Assembly (NCBI GenBank): GCA_937983085.1
Contig: CALJKZ010000363.1
Coordinates: 1-14,190 of the forward strand
Reading direction: 5' to 3'
From: an uncultured Gemmatimonadales bacterium
GTDB taxonomy: Bacteria; Gemmatimonadota; Gemmatimonadetes; Longimicrobiales; Gaopeijiaceae
Length of the DNA: 14,190 bases
Both the position numbers and the translations under genes were made by a program. Shown piece by piece: positions 6,562 to 14,190 of this stretch (position 1 is its first letter; the number at the start of each line of letters is the position of its first letter). Below the pieces are notes generated by a model, which was not told the DNA's origin, made no database searches, and was given only the letters and a program-made list of their open reading frames with translations.

Positions 6562-9500
6562 CTACGACGTCGCCCGTCGCGCCCAGTCAGTCCCATTTGC
6601 ATCAAGTTCGATCTCTATCTGCTCGTCCACGTCGCGCAGGCTGCGCATCGGCTTCGGCACTAGTGCCTCGGAAACAAACGTCACGTGCCCCCCAGCACCC
6701 AGGATCTGATCGAAGAACTGACGGACGCGCAAGCCGATCTCTGCTTGGAACGCCGCAGGTCCCAGCCCCTTGGCTTGCCCGACGCGATAGGACTCGTCGA
6801 GCATGGGTATGAACGCTTCCGGTCGAAGCGCTCCCTGGCTGATCTGCTTCTTCACGAAGTCAACCATGTAGTACCGATTCGGGTTGTCCTGTCCGGATCG
6901 GTTCGCGACCTGCTGGAGCAGAACTCCCATGAACAACCCTGGTATGGTCCTTTGGATGCTGAACTTAGACCACCGATTGATCGCCACGGGCTCGACAAGC
7001 TGCCCGAGAAACTCGTGGTACTTCGCGAAGTACGCGAAGTGGCTCTGATCACGCTCACGGGCTGGCTTCAGGCAGACGAACACGATGCCGACGTGAGTTC
7101 GGCCGACGCGGCTAGACGATTGAATGTACTCAGCGTTCTGCTTCGGCATTCCATAGAAGACCATGCAGTTGAACCGGTCGACGTCAACGCCGTGACTGAT
7201 CATGCTGGTTGCAAGGACCGCGCTCGGGGCCGAGGTGTCGCCCGGCCCAGCGCCTTCGAGTGCGTCGAGGATGCGCGTGACACTGTCCGTGCTGGTGCTC
7301 CCCGACAACTCGGCGATCCTCAACGATGCGATGCCCGCGCGTTCGAGTTCGCTGTTCGTGTGACTTTCGAGATCCGTGCGCAGCGAGCTCAGCTCCCGCG
7401 TGGACGAGAAATACGTGAGCGACGTGACGTACGGGTCGAGCAACGCCGCCCACTCGTCTGTTCCGGGCGCGACTACACCGCCGTAGGGCGAGGGCGCACC
7501 TCGGGGCAATCGCGCGAGGGCGGCAATCTCCTCGTGATAGAGCTGAAGGAGCTCCAAGATCGCGTTGAAGATCGTCTTGTTGTGAGGGAGTACGCCGACG
7601 AAGAGCCGTTGCGGGTGTTCGTGAGTGCGGGCGTAGAACGACGAACTGCGCGTCGGACCTGGACCCGGGAACACACGGGCCGCGCGGCCGTAGAGGTGTT
7701 CGACCTGCCGCTCGAACGCTTCGATCGTGGCCGAGGATGCCACGATCTTGACGGGGGCCGTCTGGCCCATCTCCTGGAGAAGGGTCTGGAGGAACGTCTC
7801 GTAGTGGCCGTCAAACGTACCCAGCCCTTCCTTGAGGAGGTGCAATTCGTCCTGCACGAACAGCGTGGGGCCAGATATCCCCTTCGGCGCTCCAGGACGC
7901 AGGCTCCTCGGGTCGGTACACTCCTTCTGGCAGCACTTGGCGCTGTAGTAGCCGTGCCGAGCGCAACGGCCGGACACATTGCCAAGCACCATCGACAACT
8001 TCCGTTGGTTCCCGAGCCCGGCCAGCTTGTCAATCGTTCCCACGATCACCGTCGGAAGATACCGGTACACCTCGTTGTCAACTACATGCACCGGAAGTAC
8101 GCCGCCTGGGAATATGCACCCACTCTCGGTGCATCGATGCAGGACCCGGACGGCGTCCGCGTCGAAGTCCACCGTGATCCGCGTTGTCTTGCACGAGGGG
8201 CATCGAGTGATCCTCTTCCAACGCTGGCGAGCTGACGGGTCGTTGGCGATGCTCCAGTTTGGCTCTGGCGGCTCGCCGCGACGCGGAGGCTTCAACTCGT
8301 TCGGCGTGGCTTCCTGACCGACGAAGTACCCCACGGCGAATGGATCGATGTCCGCCCCTGACAGCCGAGGATCGCGATGCGTTCGCCTAATCAGGTCCGC
8401 ACTGCCTATCACGTCTGCCACGCGCTGCGTCTGCTGAAGAGTCAGCAGACGCAGCGGGAAGCGAGTCCACGTCGTCACGCCAGCGCTCTTGCCCCGCAAT
8501 CGATCAAAAAAACAGTGGAATACGATTGTACCCAAATACGCTTCCGTCTTGCCGCCGCCGGTCGGGAAGTACACGATGTCGACCGCGCCCCGATCTAGCG
8601 TGCCCGCATCGTTCCTTGACTTCAGTGCATGCGTGCCAGGGATCTGCGACACGATGAAGACGACCTGAAACAGGCGCCACGCAGTCTTGCTCCCGCCATC
8701 GGCGAACGACGCGTTCATCAACTGGAACGCCAGGCATGCGTCTGAATCACTCGCCAGGATCTCACACCCGCGCTCGAACCGGTCCGCCTCAGCACGGAAC
8801 ATCCTGAGGTCACTGTCGTACTCGGCTCCGTGGAGGCGCTCCCAATCCGCATCGGCGGTTGAATATCTCTCGCGCTGCTCGACCCACGTCTCCTGTTCGT
8901 ACTGCCGCATCGCCGCGAGGATGCGGCACAGCACCGGGAGCGGGTCGGTCGCAAGATCCCTGAATGGAGCCTGAGGCTCCGTGTTCGTGCTGTACCGACG
9001 CTGCTCATGAACTGGAGAGTTTGTGGTCTCAAACGTCGGCGGCGCGGCGTCGGACCTCGTCTCAACGACTCCGCAGTTGAACCCTCGCCCCCACAGTTCG
9101 CGGTCATACCGGAAGCCACGCGGTGCGAGGTCCAGTTCAAACGGGAGGACCTCGGCTCCCTGGAACTGGAACGTAGCCTTCGGATCAAAGAAGAACCCCT
9201 CCGAGTGCCACGATCTCGAGTCGATGCGCGACACGTTGGTCGCTTCAAGGATCAGAACAGTCTCATGAGCACTTGCCGACTCGCGCGCTTGGACCGCGAC
9301 ATTCCACGCCCACGGTGGCACGACCTCGCTCGCGAGCGACCTCCGAAACTCTGCGTACTTCTCCTCCGAGTCGAGGGCGTCTACCGGGACGCGAATGCGA
9401 GTCTCGGGATCGGGCCCGACGCGGATGCGAGCGTCGTCCGCGGCCACGGCCTGCTGGGCTCTCGCAACTTCTCGGTCAACCGCCGCCTGCAGGGCTTCAG

Positions 9501-10128
9501 CACTTGCGTCCCACCGCACGCCCTCCGATTCATCCTTGCGGATGATGGAGATGCTGCCCGCAGCCGAGCATCTGATCTTCCGGAACTTCGGGAAGAGGGA
9601 GTCGCTCGTGCCACGGGACCGCGCTCGGGTTGGTGGCGGTGACGCTGGTGAGTCCGTCGCGTCGGCTCCTTCAGCGGAGTCGCCATCCAAGGGGTCGAGC
9701 TCGTCTTCGTCAGCGTGGCCGTCGCGTGTGTCCTCCACCGTCCTCGTCATGTCCGCAGGTGCGACATGCCGTTGGTACTCGCGCTGCTCGTCAAGCGTCG
9801 GGAAGACTCTGTAGTAGACGCTCCAGGCGAGCCGGACGTCGATGCGCGCTCCACCTTCGAGCGGCCGCACGCGGAACTCGGCGCCAAACGCCATCGGTGC
9901 GAGCTTGGACATGAGTTCGGCTAGGTACCCGGGCCTCGGCCGCGTGTCCTGCGGCGGGTCTGGCGGCGTCGGACGCAGAGACCCGAGGAAGTACTTGTCG
10001 CGAGGTGCGTTGCGGACACACTCGTCCTCGAACCTTCCAGCGGCACGGCCGCAGACACGATCGACGAGGTAGTCCGCCAACTGCGGCTCCTCGCGAACGC
10101 TCACATCAGCCGGGGTTGGGTTCTTCAT
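6562..10128 (-). CDS. drmA: DrmA, superfamily 2 helicase of DISARM
   Basis: The 1188-aa protein is the DISARM DNA translocase/helicase. SF2 motifs are in order: Walker A FPTGGGKTE at 521-529, motif Ia-like RFPLRLLTLQQTQR at 556-569, DELH box at 760-763 (FVQDELHLL), SSAT at 798-801, motif V-like ATSMISHGVDVDRF at 973-986, and motif VI QSSSRVGR at 1003-1010. About 190 residues between Ia and DELH carry Cys pairs (C643/C646, C666/C671) and a second Cys/His-rich patch at 722-737, probably zinc-binding. The N-terminal 500 residues include a very acidic, disordered-looking segment at about 131-170. DrmA acts with DrmB on invading DNA; in the published DrmAB structure a flexible loop blocks the DNA entry site. 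The ATG overlaps the upstream stop as ATGA and has a strong Shine-Dalgarno at 10135-10143. The related helicase DpdJ is the main alternative; the DUF1998 neighbour and DrmE-like gene favour DISARM. Confidence 0.9.
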   Translation of the reverse strand: MKNPTPADVSVREEPQLADYLVDRVCGRAAGRFEDECVRNAPRDKYFLGSLRPTPPDPPQDTRPRPGYLAELMSKLAPMAFGAEFRVRPLEGGARIDVRLAWSVYYRVFPTLDEQREYQRHVAPADMTRTVEDTRDGHADEDELDPLDGDSAEGADATDSPASPPPTRARSRGTSDSLFPKFRKIRCSAAGSISIIRKDESEGVRWDASAEALQAAVDREVARAQQAVAADDARIRVGPDPETRIRVPVDALDSEEKYAEFRRSLASEVVPPWAWNVAVQARESASAHETVLILEATNVSRIDSRSWHSEGFFFDPKATFQFQGAEVLPFELDLAPRGFRYDRELWGRGFNCGVVETRSDAAPPTFETTNSPVHEQRRYSTNTEPQAPFRDLATDPLPVLCRILAAMRQYEQETWVEQRERYSTADADWERLHGAEYDSDLRMFRAEADRFERGCEILASDSDACLAFQLMNASFADGGSKTAWRLFQVVFIVSQIPGTHALKSRNDAGTLDRGAVDIVYFPTGGGKTEAYLGTIVFHCFFDRLRGKSAGVTTWTRFPLRLLTLQQTQRVADVIGSADLIRRTHRDPRLSGADIDPFAVGYFVGQEATPNELKPPRRGEPPEPNWSIANDPSARQRWKRITRCPSCKTTRITVDFDADAVRVLHRCTESGCIFPGGVLPVHVVDNEVYRYLPTVIVGTIDKLAGLGNQRKLSMVLGNVSGRCARHGYYSAKCCQKECTDPRSLRPGAPKGISGPTLFVQDELHLLKEGLGTFDGHYETFLQTLLQEMGQTAPVKIVASSATIEAFERQVEHLYGRAARVFPGPGPTRSSSFYARTHEHPQRLFVGVLPHNKTIFNAILELLQLYHEEIAALARLPRGAPSPYGGVVAPGTDEWAALLDPYVTSLTYFSSTRELSSLRTDLESHTNSELERAGIASLRIAELSGSTSTDSVTRILDALEGAGPGDTSAPSAVLATSMISHGVDVDRFNCMVFYGMPKQNAEYIQSSSRVGRTHVGIVFVCLKPARERDQSHFAYFAKYHEFLGQLVEPVAINRWSKFSIQRTIPGLFMGVLLQQVANRSGQDNPNRYYMVDFVKKQISQGALRPEAFIPMLDESYRVGQAKGLGPAAFQAEIGLRVRQFFDQILGAGGHVTFVSEALVPKPMRSLRDVDEQIEIELDANGTDWARRATS

Positions 10129-12635
10129 GTCGGTCCTCCCTCCAAACGACCGAGCGTCGGCCGGTAGAACGGTCCACTCCTTACACTCACCGTGTCGACA
10201 CGTAGTCGCAGGAGAGAGTGGCGGAAGTCCTCCACCGAAAGCCCTAGTTCCGCGTCGATCACGTCGTCACCTTGGGCCACGGCCGCCGCACCGGCCTCAC
10301 TGGATCCCAGCCATCGATTCAACCTTGCCGAGAGGTTGATGTGGAGTCCCCAGATTCGGTTCCGGGCTTCGTGGATCTGCCGATAGTACTGCTGAACGAA
10401 TCCGATTGAGAGCACGTCGGCGATCCGCTTCATGTCCATCGCGTCGCTTGGCGCGAGTACTTTGCGACTTAGCCACCCGCGTATCGCCGCCGTCGTTCGA
10501 ATCTTGCTTCCACGCTCCTGCATCTCGCGCAGCAGTCGCTCCACGTCAATGGCACCCGCACGCTCTGCTACGGCGAATGCCGTCGCGAAGTCCTCCTGCC
10601 ATCGCGCAACAAGAGCCGCGTACCTCGCGATGACAGGATTCCTGTGGACGCGCGACAGCAGCAGCTCATAGAGGCTCTGCCGGCGCTGACCTTGTATGAA
10701 CAGAACCTCATCTCCGCGCCTCAGAGACCGAACGAACTGAGGTTTGACGACCAGCCCCTTCTGTCCCCGCGTAATGACGTTCACCTTCTCATCCACGGGG
10801 AGCAGCAGGATGCCGCCAGACTGGAGCCTGATCTCCGCCGCCTCCTGGACCCAGGCGTCCTCCCCTTGTTGGTCCGCGTCCGCGGTGCCGACGTCGTTGA
10901 GAACTGCCCCCGCCCCCCGATCATCCTCGTCCTCGCCGGGGATCTCGGACTCGAACAGACTCGCAATTGCGTCCGCCATGTCGGGCCGGTTCCAGAACCC
11001 CTTCGACGCGCTCTGGCCGCCATGCGTGTCGGTCCCCAGCGTCGGCGTCACTCGCCTCGAGCCGGTCAGACTCAGCGAAGGCGCGGCTCGGCGCTCCCTC
11101 CCGGTGACTTGTTCTAGCCCTGGGAGGAACTGACCAAGCCCATGGGCATCGAATTGGAGCTCGCTCGACAGCATGCGCAACCGGCTCTGGAAGACCGCCT
11201 CTTGATGTGGCCACAAGACCACCTCAGGATTGTCCGCCTGAAAGAACGGTCCCAGCCGACGATCCGTGTAGCGGTTGGGAAGCCCGACCAGAAGCGATCG
11301 GAACCCGGGATCGCTTGGCTGGCTGCGCGACGCGTCGTCCAAGTCTCCTTCGGCGGTGTGTTGAGAGAGGGACGCGAGACGGACTCCAACGTCGTGGAGA
11401 TCCTTGGCATCTACGTTGAACTCCGCCAGGAGGCACTGCCGAAAGAGCGCGAGTCGTGACCGCGCGGGGAATATTAGTTCGCATGGAGATGCTGCGTCAA
11501 TGCACAGATTCGCCAGGGCAAGCCAAAGCGGGGAGTCAGCGCGCTCCAGGCGCTCACGCGCGGCGGAGAGGGCGTCGAGCACCCGTACCATCGCGGCATG
11601 AGTCCTTGACGATCGCAGGGCCTCCGGCAACGGCTTGAGATCATCATGCAGTTCCGCAATGCGGCGGACACCCCAGTGGGATCCTGCTTCGCGCTCATAC
11701 ACGTCAAGCGGTACCGGCAGGGACTCGAGCGCGCGAAGGTACATCCACCCGACCGACACGGCATCCAGGGAGAGTCGCCCCGCTTGGCTACTCCGCGCCG
11801 CCAGCAGCGCCTCAGCCGCGGCGGCGAGGGAGCGCGAGAGGTCCTCCACCCCATCTCCTGCCAGCATCACTGACGTGACCGCCGCCGTGATCCCATCTCG
11901 TTGGAGATCCTCCACGCGATCAACGTGCGTTGCCGCCGCGTCCCGTCGCCGCGGCCATCTGAGGACTCCTCCGCCTGCCTGACGCCACTGAGCCACGGGC
12001 CCGCTGAAGATCGCTGCGGTCCATCCGATGACAGGCGTGCCAGTCACCCGCGCGGCATCGAGCACACGCGGGAGCCAAGGCAACTCTCCCCCTTCGCCAC
12101 AGTCGATGGCGATCCACCGAGGACGATGCTCGCGAATGAGCGCCAAGGGATCTGCCGGCGCCTGAATGCAGAGCACCGAAGGGAAGCGAAGGCCGCCGGA
12201 TGACACGGTACGGAGGCTGCCTCCGCCCCCGCGACCGTACTGTAGATCGAACACGGTATCTAGCCTGACGGAGGCCGCCTCCACGTCCTTGAGCTGCGAG
12301 CGCACGTGCGCATCTCGGCACACGTAGAGGACTCTGTGGCCCACCGTGTCCGCGCGCAGATGCGTTACCGCATCCGTGACGAGCGCCGCTGCGAAGAGAA
12401 GCGGGCTTCGCCGGGGCTGGGCGTCCGGCAGGGAAACCAGCACTGCGACATGCCGTGAGGCGCGGATGGCTGAGCAGAGGAGGCGTGCGCTGAGTCTGTC
12501 CAGAAGGTCAGGTGAACCATGGCGTCCGCGGTACCGGAGCCGCCCGTCCTCGACAACTCGGCGGAAGCTCTGGTCCGCTAGTATTGGGAGCGAGTCGAAT
12601 GCCCCCAGCAAGCGAGCGCCGTCAAGGGCCTGCAC
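10125..12635 (-). CDS. drmE: DrmE-like protein of the class 2 DISARM type
   Basis: I assign DrmE from position (directly before drmA, same strand, ATGA overlap), from size (836 aa) and from a C-terminal pattern, IRTTAAIRGWLSRKVLAPSD at 712-731, that resembles the end of DrmE proteins as I remember them. The start is my choice: the frame is open to 12998, but its first 121 codons shadow the ABC gene. GTG at 12635 has GGGAG 8 bases upstream; GTG at 12644 is the alternative. Residues 60-210 have an alpha/beta pattern like the first domain of SF2 helicases without a Walker A motif: RVLYVCRDA at 101-109, WIAIDCGEGGELPWLPRVLD at 174-193, and TPVIGWTAAI at 200-209. An acidic segment lies at 560-595. 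The biochemical role of DrmE in DISARM is not established. Another large unknown protein is possible. Confidence 0.6.
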   Translation of the reverse strand: MQALDGARLLGAFDSLPILADQSFRRVVEDGRLRYRGRHGSPDLLDRLSARLLCSAIRASRHVAVLVSLPDAQPRRSPLLFAAALVTDAVTHLRADTVGHRVLYVCRDAHVRSQLKDVEAASVRLDTVFDLQYGRGGGGSLRTVSSGGLRFPSVLCIQAPADPLALIREHRPRWIAIDCGEGGELPWLPRVLDAARVTGTPVIGWTAAIFSGPVAQWRQAGGGVLRWPRRRDAAATHVDRVEDLQRDGITAAVTSVMLAGDGVEDLSRSLAAAAEALLAARSSQAGRLSLDAVSVGWMYLRALESLPVPLDVYEREAGSHWGVRRIAELHDDLKPLPEALRSSRTHAAMVRVLDALSAARERLERADSPLWLALANLCIDAASPCELIFPARSRLALFRQCLLAEFNVDAKDLHDVGVRLASLSQHTAEGDLDDASRSQPSDPGFRSLLVGLPNRYTDRRLGPFFQADNPEVVLWPHQEAVFQSRLRMLSSELQFDAHGLGQFLPGLEQVTGRERRAAPSLSLTGSRRVTPTLGTDTHGGQSASKGFWNRPDMADAIASLFESEIPGEDEDDRGAGAVLNDVGTADADQQGEDAWVQEAAEIRLQSGGILLLPVDEKVNVITRGQKGLVVKPQFVRSLRRGDEVLFIQGQRRQSLYELLLSRVHRNPVIARYAALVARWQEDFATAFAVAERAGAIDVERLLREMQERGSKIRTTAAIRGWLSRKVLAPSDAMDMKRIADVLSIGFVQQYYRQIHEARNRIWGLHINLSARLNRWLGSSEAGAAAVAQGDDVIDAELGLSVEDFRHSLLRLRVDTVSVRSGPFYRPTLGRLEGGPT
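10135..10143 (-). promoter_or_regulatory. Strong ribosome binding site of drmA
   Basis: The minus strand reads GGAGGGAGG, 6 bases before the drmA ATG at 10128. It is the strongest Shine-Dalgarno seen in this operon. It lies inside the end of the drmE-like gene, supports the ATGA start and suggests efficient drmA translation. Confidence 0.65.
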
Positions 12636-14190
12636 CGCGCCCACTCCCAATTGGCGGGCCGCTCTCCCGCTCCCCCCTACCCGTTCGAGCCTGCAGCAGC
12701 CGGGACTCGTCCAACGCCATCGAGAACTCCGGCCACGAGAAGACTCGATAGTCCCACGGCGCCCGGAGGTGGACGACCGTGTCCGGACGGAGTTCATCGA
12801 TGAACTCAGACCAGTTGGCCGCAGCGAGTAGCACCGTGACGTGCCTCTCCTTCGCGCATCGCCGCAGGTTCCTAGAGACGATGTTCGCAGTGACAGGGTC
12901 CAACGTGGCACAGAACTCGTCCGCAATCCAGACCCCTGCGTTCGACGCAATGAGCTTCGCGACCATCGCGCGGTATCTCTGTCCGTTGCTGAGTTCACGG
13001 AAGCGCTTCACGTACAGGTGAGCCTCTGCCAAGCCGGAGACGTTCAGAGCGTAGAGCGCGTGGTCCAGGCGGCGCCCCAGGGTGTTCACTAGCGGCTGCG
13101 AATTCGTCAGGTCCCCGAGCGTGCAAGTACTCACCGCGCCTGGAACGTCGATCGTTCCGGACATTCCGGCTGGCGCATCGGAGGGATCCGTGAGCCGCCG
13201 CTTCAACAGCGACAGAAGCGTGGTCTTTCCTGCGCCCGAAGGTCCGCAGATCAGCACGAGGTCGCCAGGGGAGATTGTGAAGCTGAGTTCCGCGAACAGC
13301 GTCGTCGTGAGCATGTCCCGACTGACTCCGAACGCCTGCTGGATCTTCCGCGTCGCGCGCGTGCGGATCAGTTGAGATGACAACTCCAACGTGCACGATC
13401 GGACCTGGACCGCCGACGGCAATTCGGAGTCAGCCACCGCCGGCTTATGAGCGGGGTATCTCTCGGGCAGCCCAAGGTCTCGGACGCGCTCTCGCACGAA
13501 CTCCTCGGATCTCGGGGACAGGCCCATCAGGAACGTCGGCTTTGGTAGGCGGAAGATCCGGTGTAGCAATCCCCAATGTTCGTCGGAGAGGCGCTGCGGG
13601 GACTTCGTCAGGAGTCTCAGTAGCTCATTCCGCGACACGCCGTGCTCGCGTTCGATCTCCCTCAGTGCCGTGGCGTACTGCACCTGCAAGTCGACGATGC
13701 CGGCGGACTCCTCCTTGAGAATCTCCCGGTTCTTGACGCGGGAGTAGTTCTTGAGGATGTAGTCCATGTCCCGGTTGACGCGTCCGAGGTTCCCCTCAGT
13801 GTCGCCGATGTAGTGCATTCCCGCCGATTCGACGAACGGGACGTACCGAAGCATGTCAGCCGTGATCTCAATGAACAGCGGCTTGAGTCGACCGACGTGC
13901 CAGTGAGTTCGCGCGAAGTCTGCAGCGTGCCTCACTAAGATGCGGGCGAGCCCGAGACCGCGAAACTCCGGTGAGACGACCGTCCGTGCGATGCGCACGA
14001 CGAGATTGGTGTACTTGCGAACCGCGGCCTTCCGCCACTCGCTCCAGGAGATGGAGCCCATCTCATCGTGGAACTCGGCGTCGAGGAGAACTGCGCGCGG
14101 GCGGTTCATGATGAAGGCCGTTGCGAGTTCCACGTACCCGAGGACCATCGGCAGCAGCGGATCCTCGGTTGTGACGATCAGCGGAACGCG
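12622..14190 (-). CDS. ABC ATPase fused to GNAT acetyltransferase-like domain (partial, 5' end outside window)
   Basis: The frame is open to the right edge, 14 codons upstream of the first internal ATG at 14148, and a GNAT domain normally begins before that, so the start lies outside. Numbering is from that ATG. Residues 1-120 are GNAT-like: VVSPEFRGLGLARILVRHA at 57-75 contains the acetyl-CoA-binding R-G-x-G-x-A loop. Residues about 250-470 are an ABC ATPase: Walker A GPSGAGKT at 302-309, Q-loop candidate Q351, signature LSNGQ at 386-390, Walker B VWIADE at 406-411. The switch histidine expected about 30 residues later is absent (LLAAANWSE at 440-448). No membrane partner is encoded nearby, so this is a soluble ABC protein, not a transporter. 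It matches the class described as ABC ATPase fused to a predicted acetyltransferase (COG2401). Its 14-base overlap with the drmE-like gene ties it to the defence operon. Function unknown. Confidence 0.85.
   Translation of the reverse strand, partial: RVPLIVTTEDPLLPMVLGYVELATAFIMNRPRAVLLDAEFHDEMGSISWSEWRKAAVRKYTNLVVRIARTVVSPEFRGLGLARILVRHAADFARTHWHVGRLKPLFIEITADMLRYVPFVESAGMHYIGDTEGNLGRVNRDMDYILKNYSRVKNREILKEESAGIVDLQVQYATALREIEREHGVSRNELLRLLTKSPQRLSDEHWGLLHRIFRLPKPTFLMGLSPRSEEFVRERVRDLGLPERYPAHKPAVADSELPSAVQVRSCTLELSSQLIRTRATRKIQQAFGVSRDMLTTTLFAELSFTISPGDLVLICGPSGAGKTTLLSLLKRRLTDPSDAPAGMSGTIDVPGAVSTCTLGDLTNSQPLVNTLGRRLDHALYALNVSGLAEAHLYVKRFRELSNGQRYRAMVAKLIASNAGVWIADEFCATLDPVTANIVSRNLRRCAKERHVTVLLAAANWSEFIDELRPDTVVHLRAPWDYRVFSWPEFSMALDESRLLQARTGRGERESGPPIGSGRGAGP

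Noticed and set aside
6685..8235. Plus-strand open frame of 516 codons opposite drmA
   Set aside because: It is antisense to the helicase core, whose SF2 motifs are intact. The translation is Arg/Glu/Val-rich without any domain. Long antisense frames are expected in GC-rich genes.
4121..10128. Dpd (7-deazaguanine DNA modification) or Druantia reading of the helicase, DUF1998 and PLD genes
   Set aside because: No DpdA-like transglycosylase or queuosine-pathway gene is present, and Druantia fuses DUF1998 to one very large helicase. Separate DrmA and DrmB plus a DrmE-like gene fit DISARM better.
12636..12998. N-terminal extension of the DrmE-like frame
   Set aside because: These 121 codons lie over the ABC signature and Walker B coding sequence and read as Ser/Arg-rich noise. 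A GTG with a Shine-Dalgarno at 12635 explains the start better.

Overview
The window is a GC-rich (clearly above 60% by eye), densely packed bacterial accessory region. It holds a DISARM-like anti-phage defence operon and, converging on it, a three-gene operon with a PIN-domain nuclease candidate and an AAA+ ATPase. GTG starts, GC-rich third codon positions and start/stop overlaps fit a GC-rich bacterium. Nothing here fixes the phylum. I see no rRNA, tRNA, transposase, integrase or CRISPR array.

Layout, left to right. Bases 1-359 have no convincing gene. They carry two small hairpins, a run of nine G and a 20-bp perfect palindrome with an extra copy of its half-site, just upstream of the plus-strand operon. 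The plus-strand operon (360-3987) has a 150-aa unknown protein, a 682-aa protein with a PIN nuclease core, a Pro/Ala/Ser/Thr linker and a probable helical DNA-binding region, and a 377-aa Orc/Cdc6- or TniB-like AAA+ ATPase. Both junctions are 4-base overlaps (GTGA and ATGA). A 133-bp spacer separates this operon from the end of the minus-strand operon.

The minus-strand operon is transcribed right to left. It starts with an ABC ATPase fused to a GNAT acetyltransferase-like domain, whose 5' end lies beyond the right edge. A DrmE-like protein (about 836 aa), DrmA (1188-aa SF2 helicase), DrmB (622 aa, DUF1998, cysteine-rich) and DrmC (185-aa phospholipase D-like protein) follow. Junctions are a 14-base overlap, an ATGA overlap, a 15-base gap and a TGATG overlap, so all five are probably co-transcribed.

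The order drmE-drmA-drmB-drmC is that of class 2 DISARM. The DNA methyltransferase that normally marks self DNA is not in the window. If one exists it must lie beyond the right edge, because the left flank of drmC is the convergent PIN/AAA+ operon. DrmAB would sense and engage invading DNA, with DrmC and DrmE as accessory subunits. What the ABC-GNAT protein does, and whether the PIN/AAA+ trio is a DISARM accessory or a separate defence module, is the main open question. The promoter of the drm operon lies outside the window.
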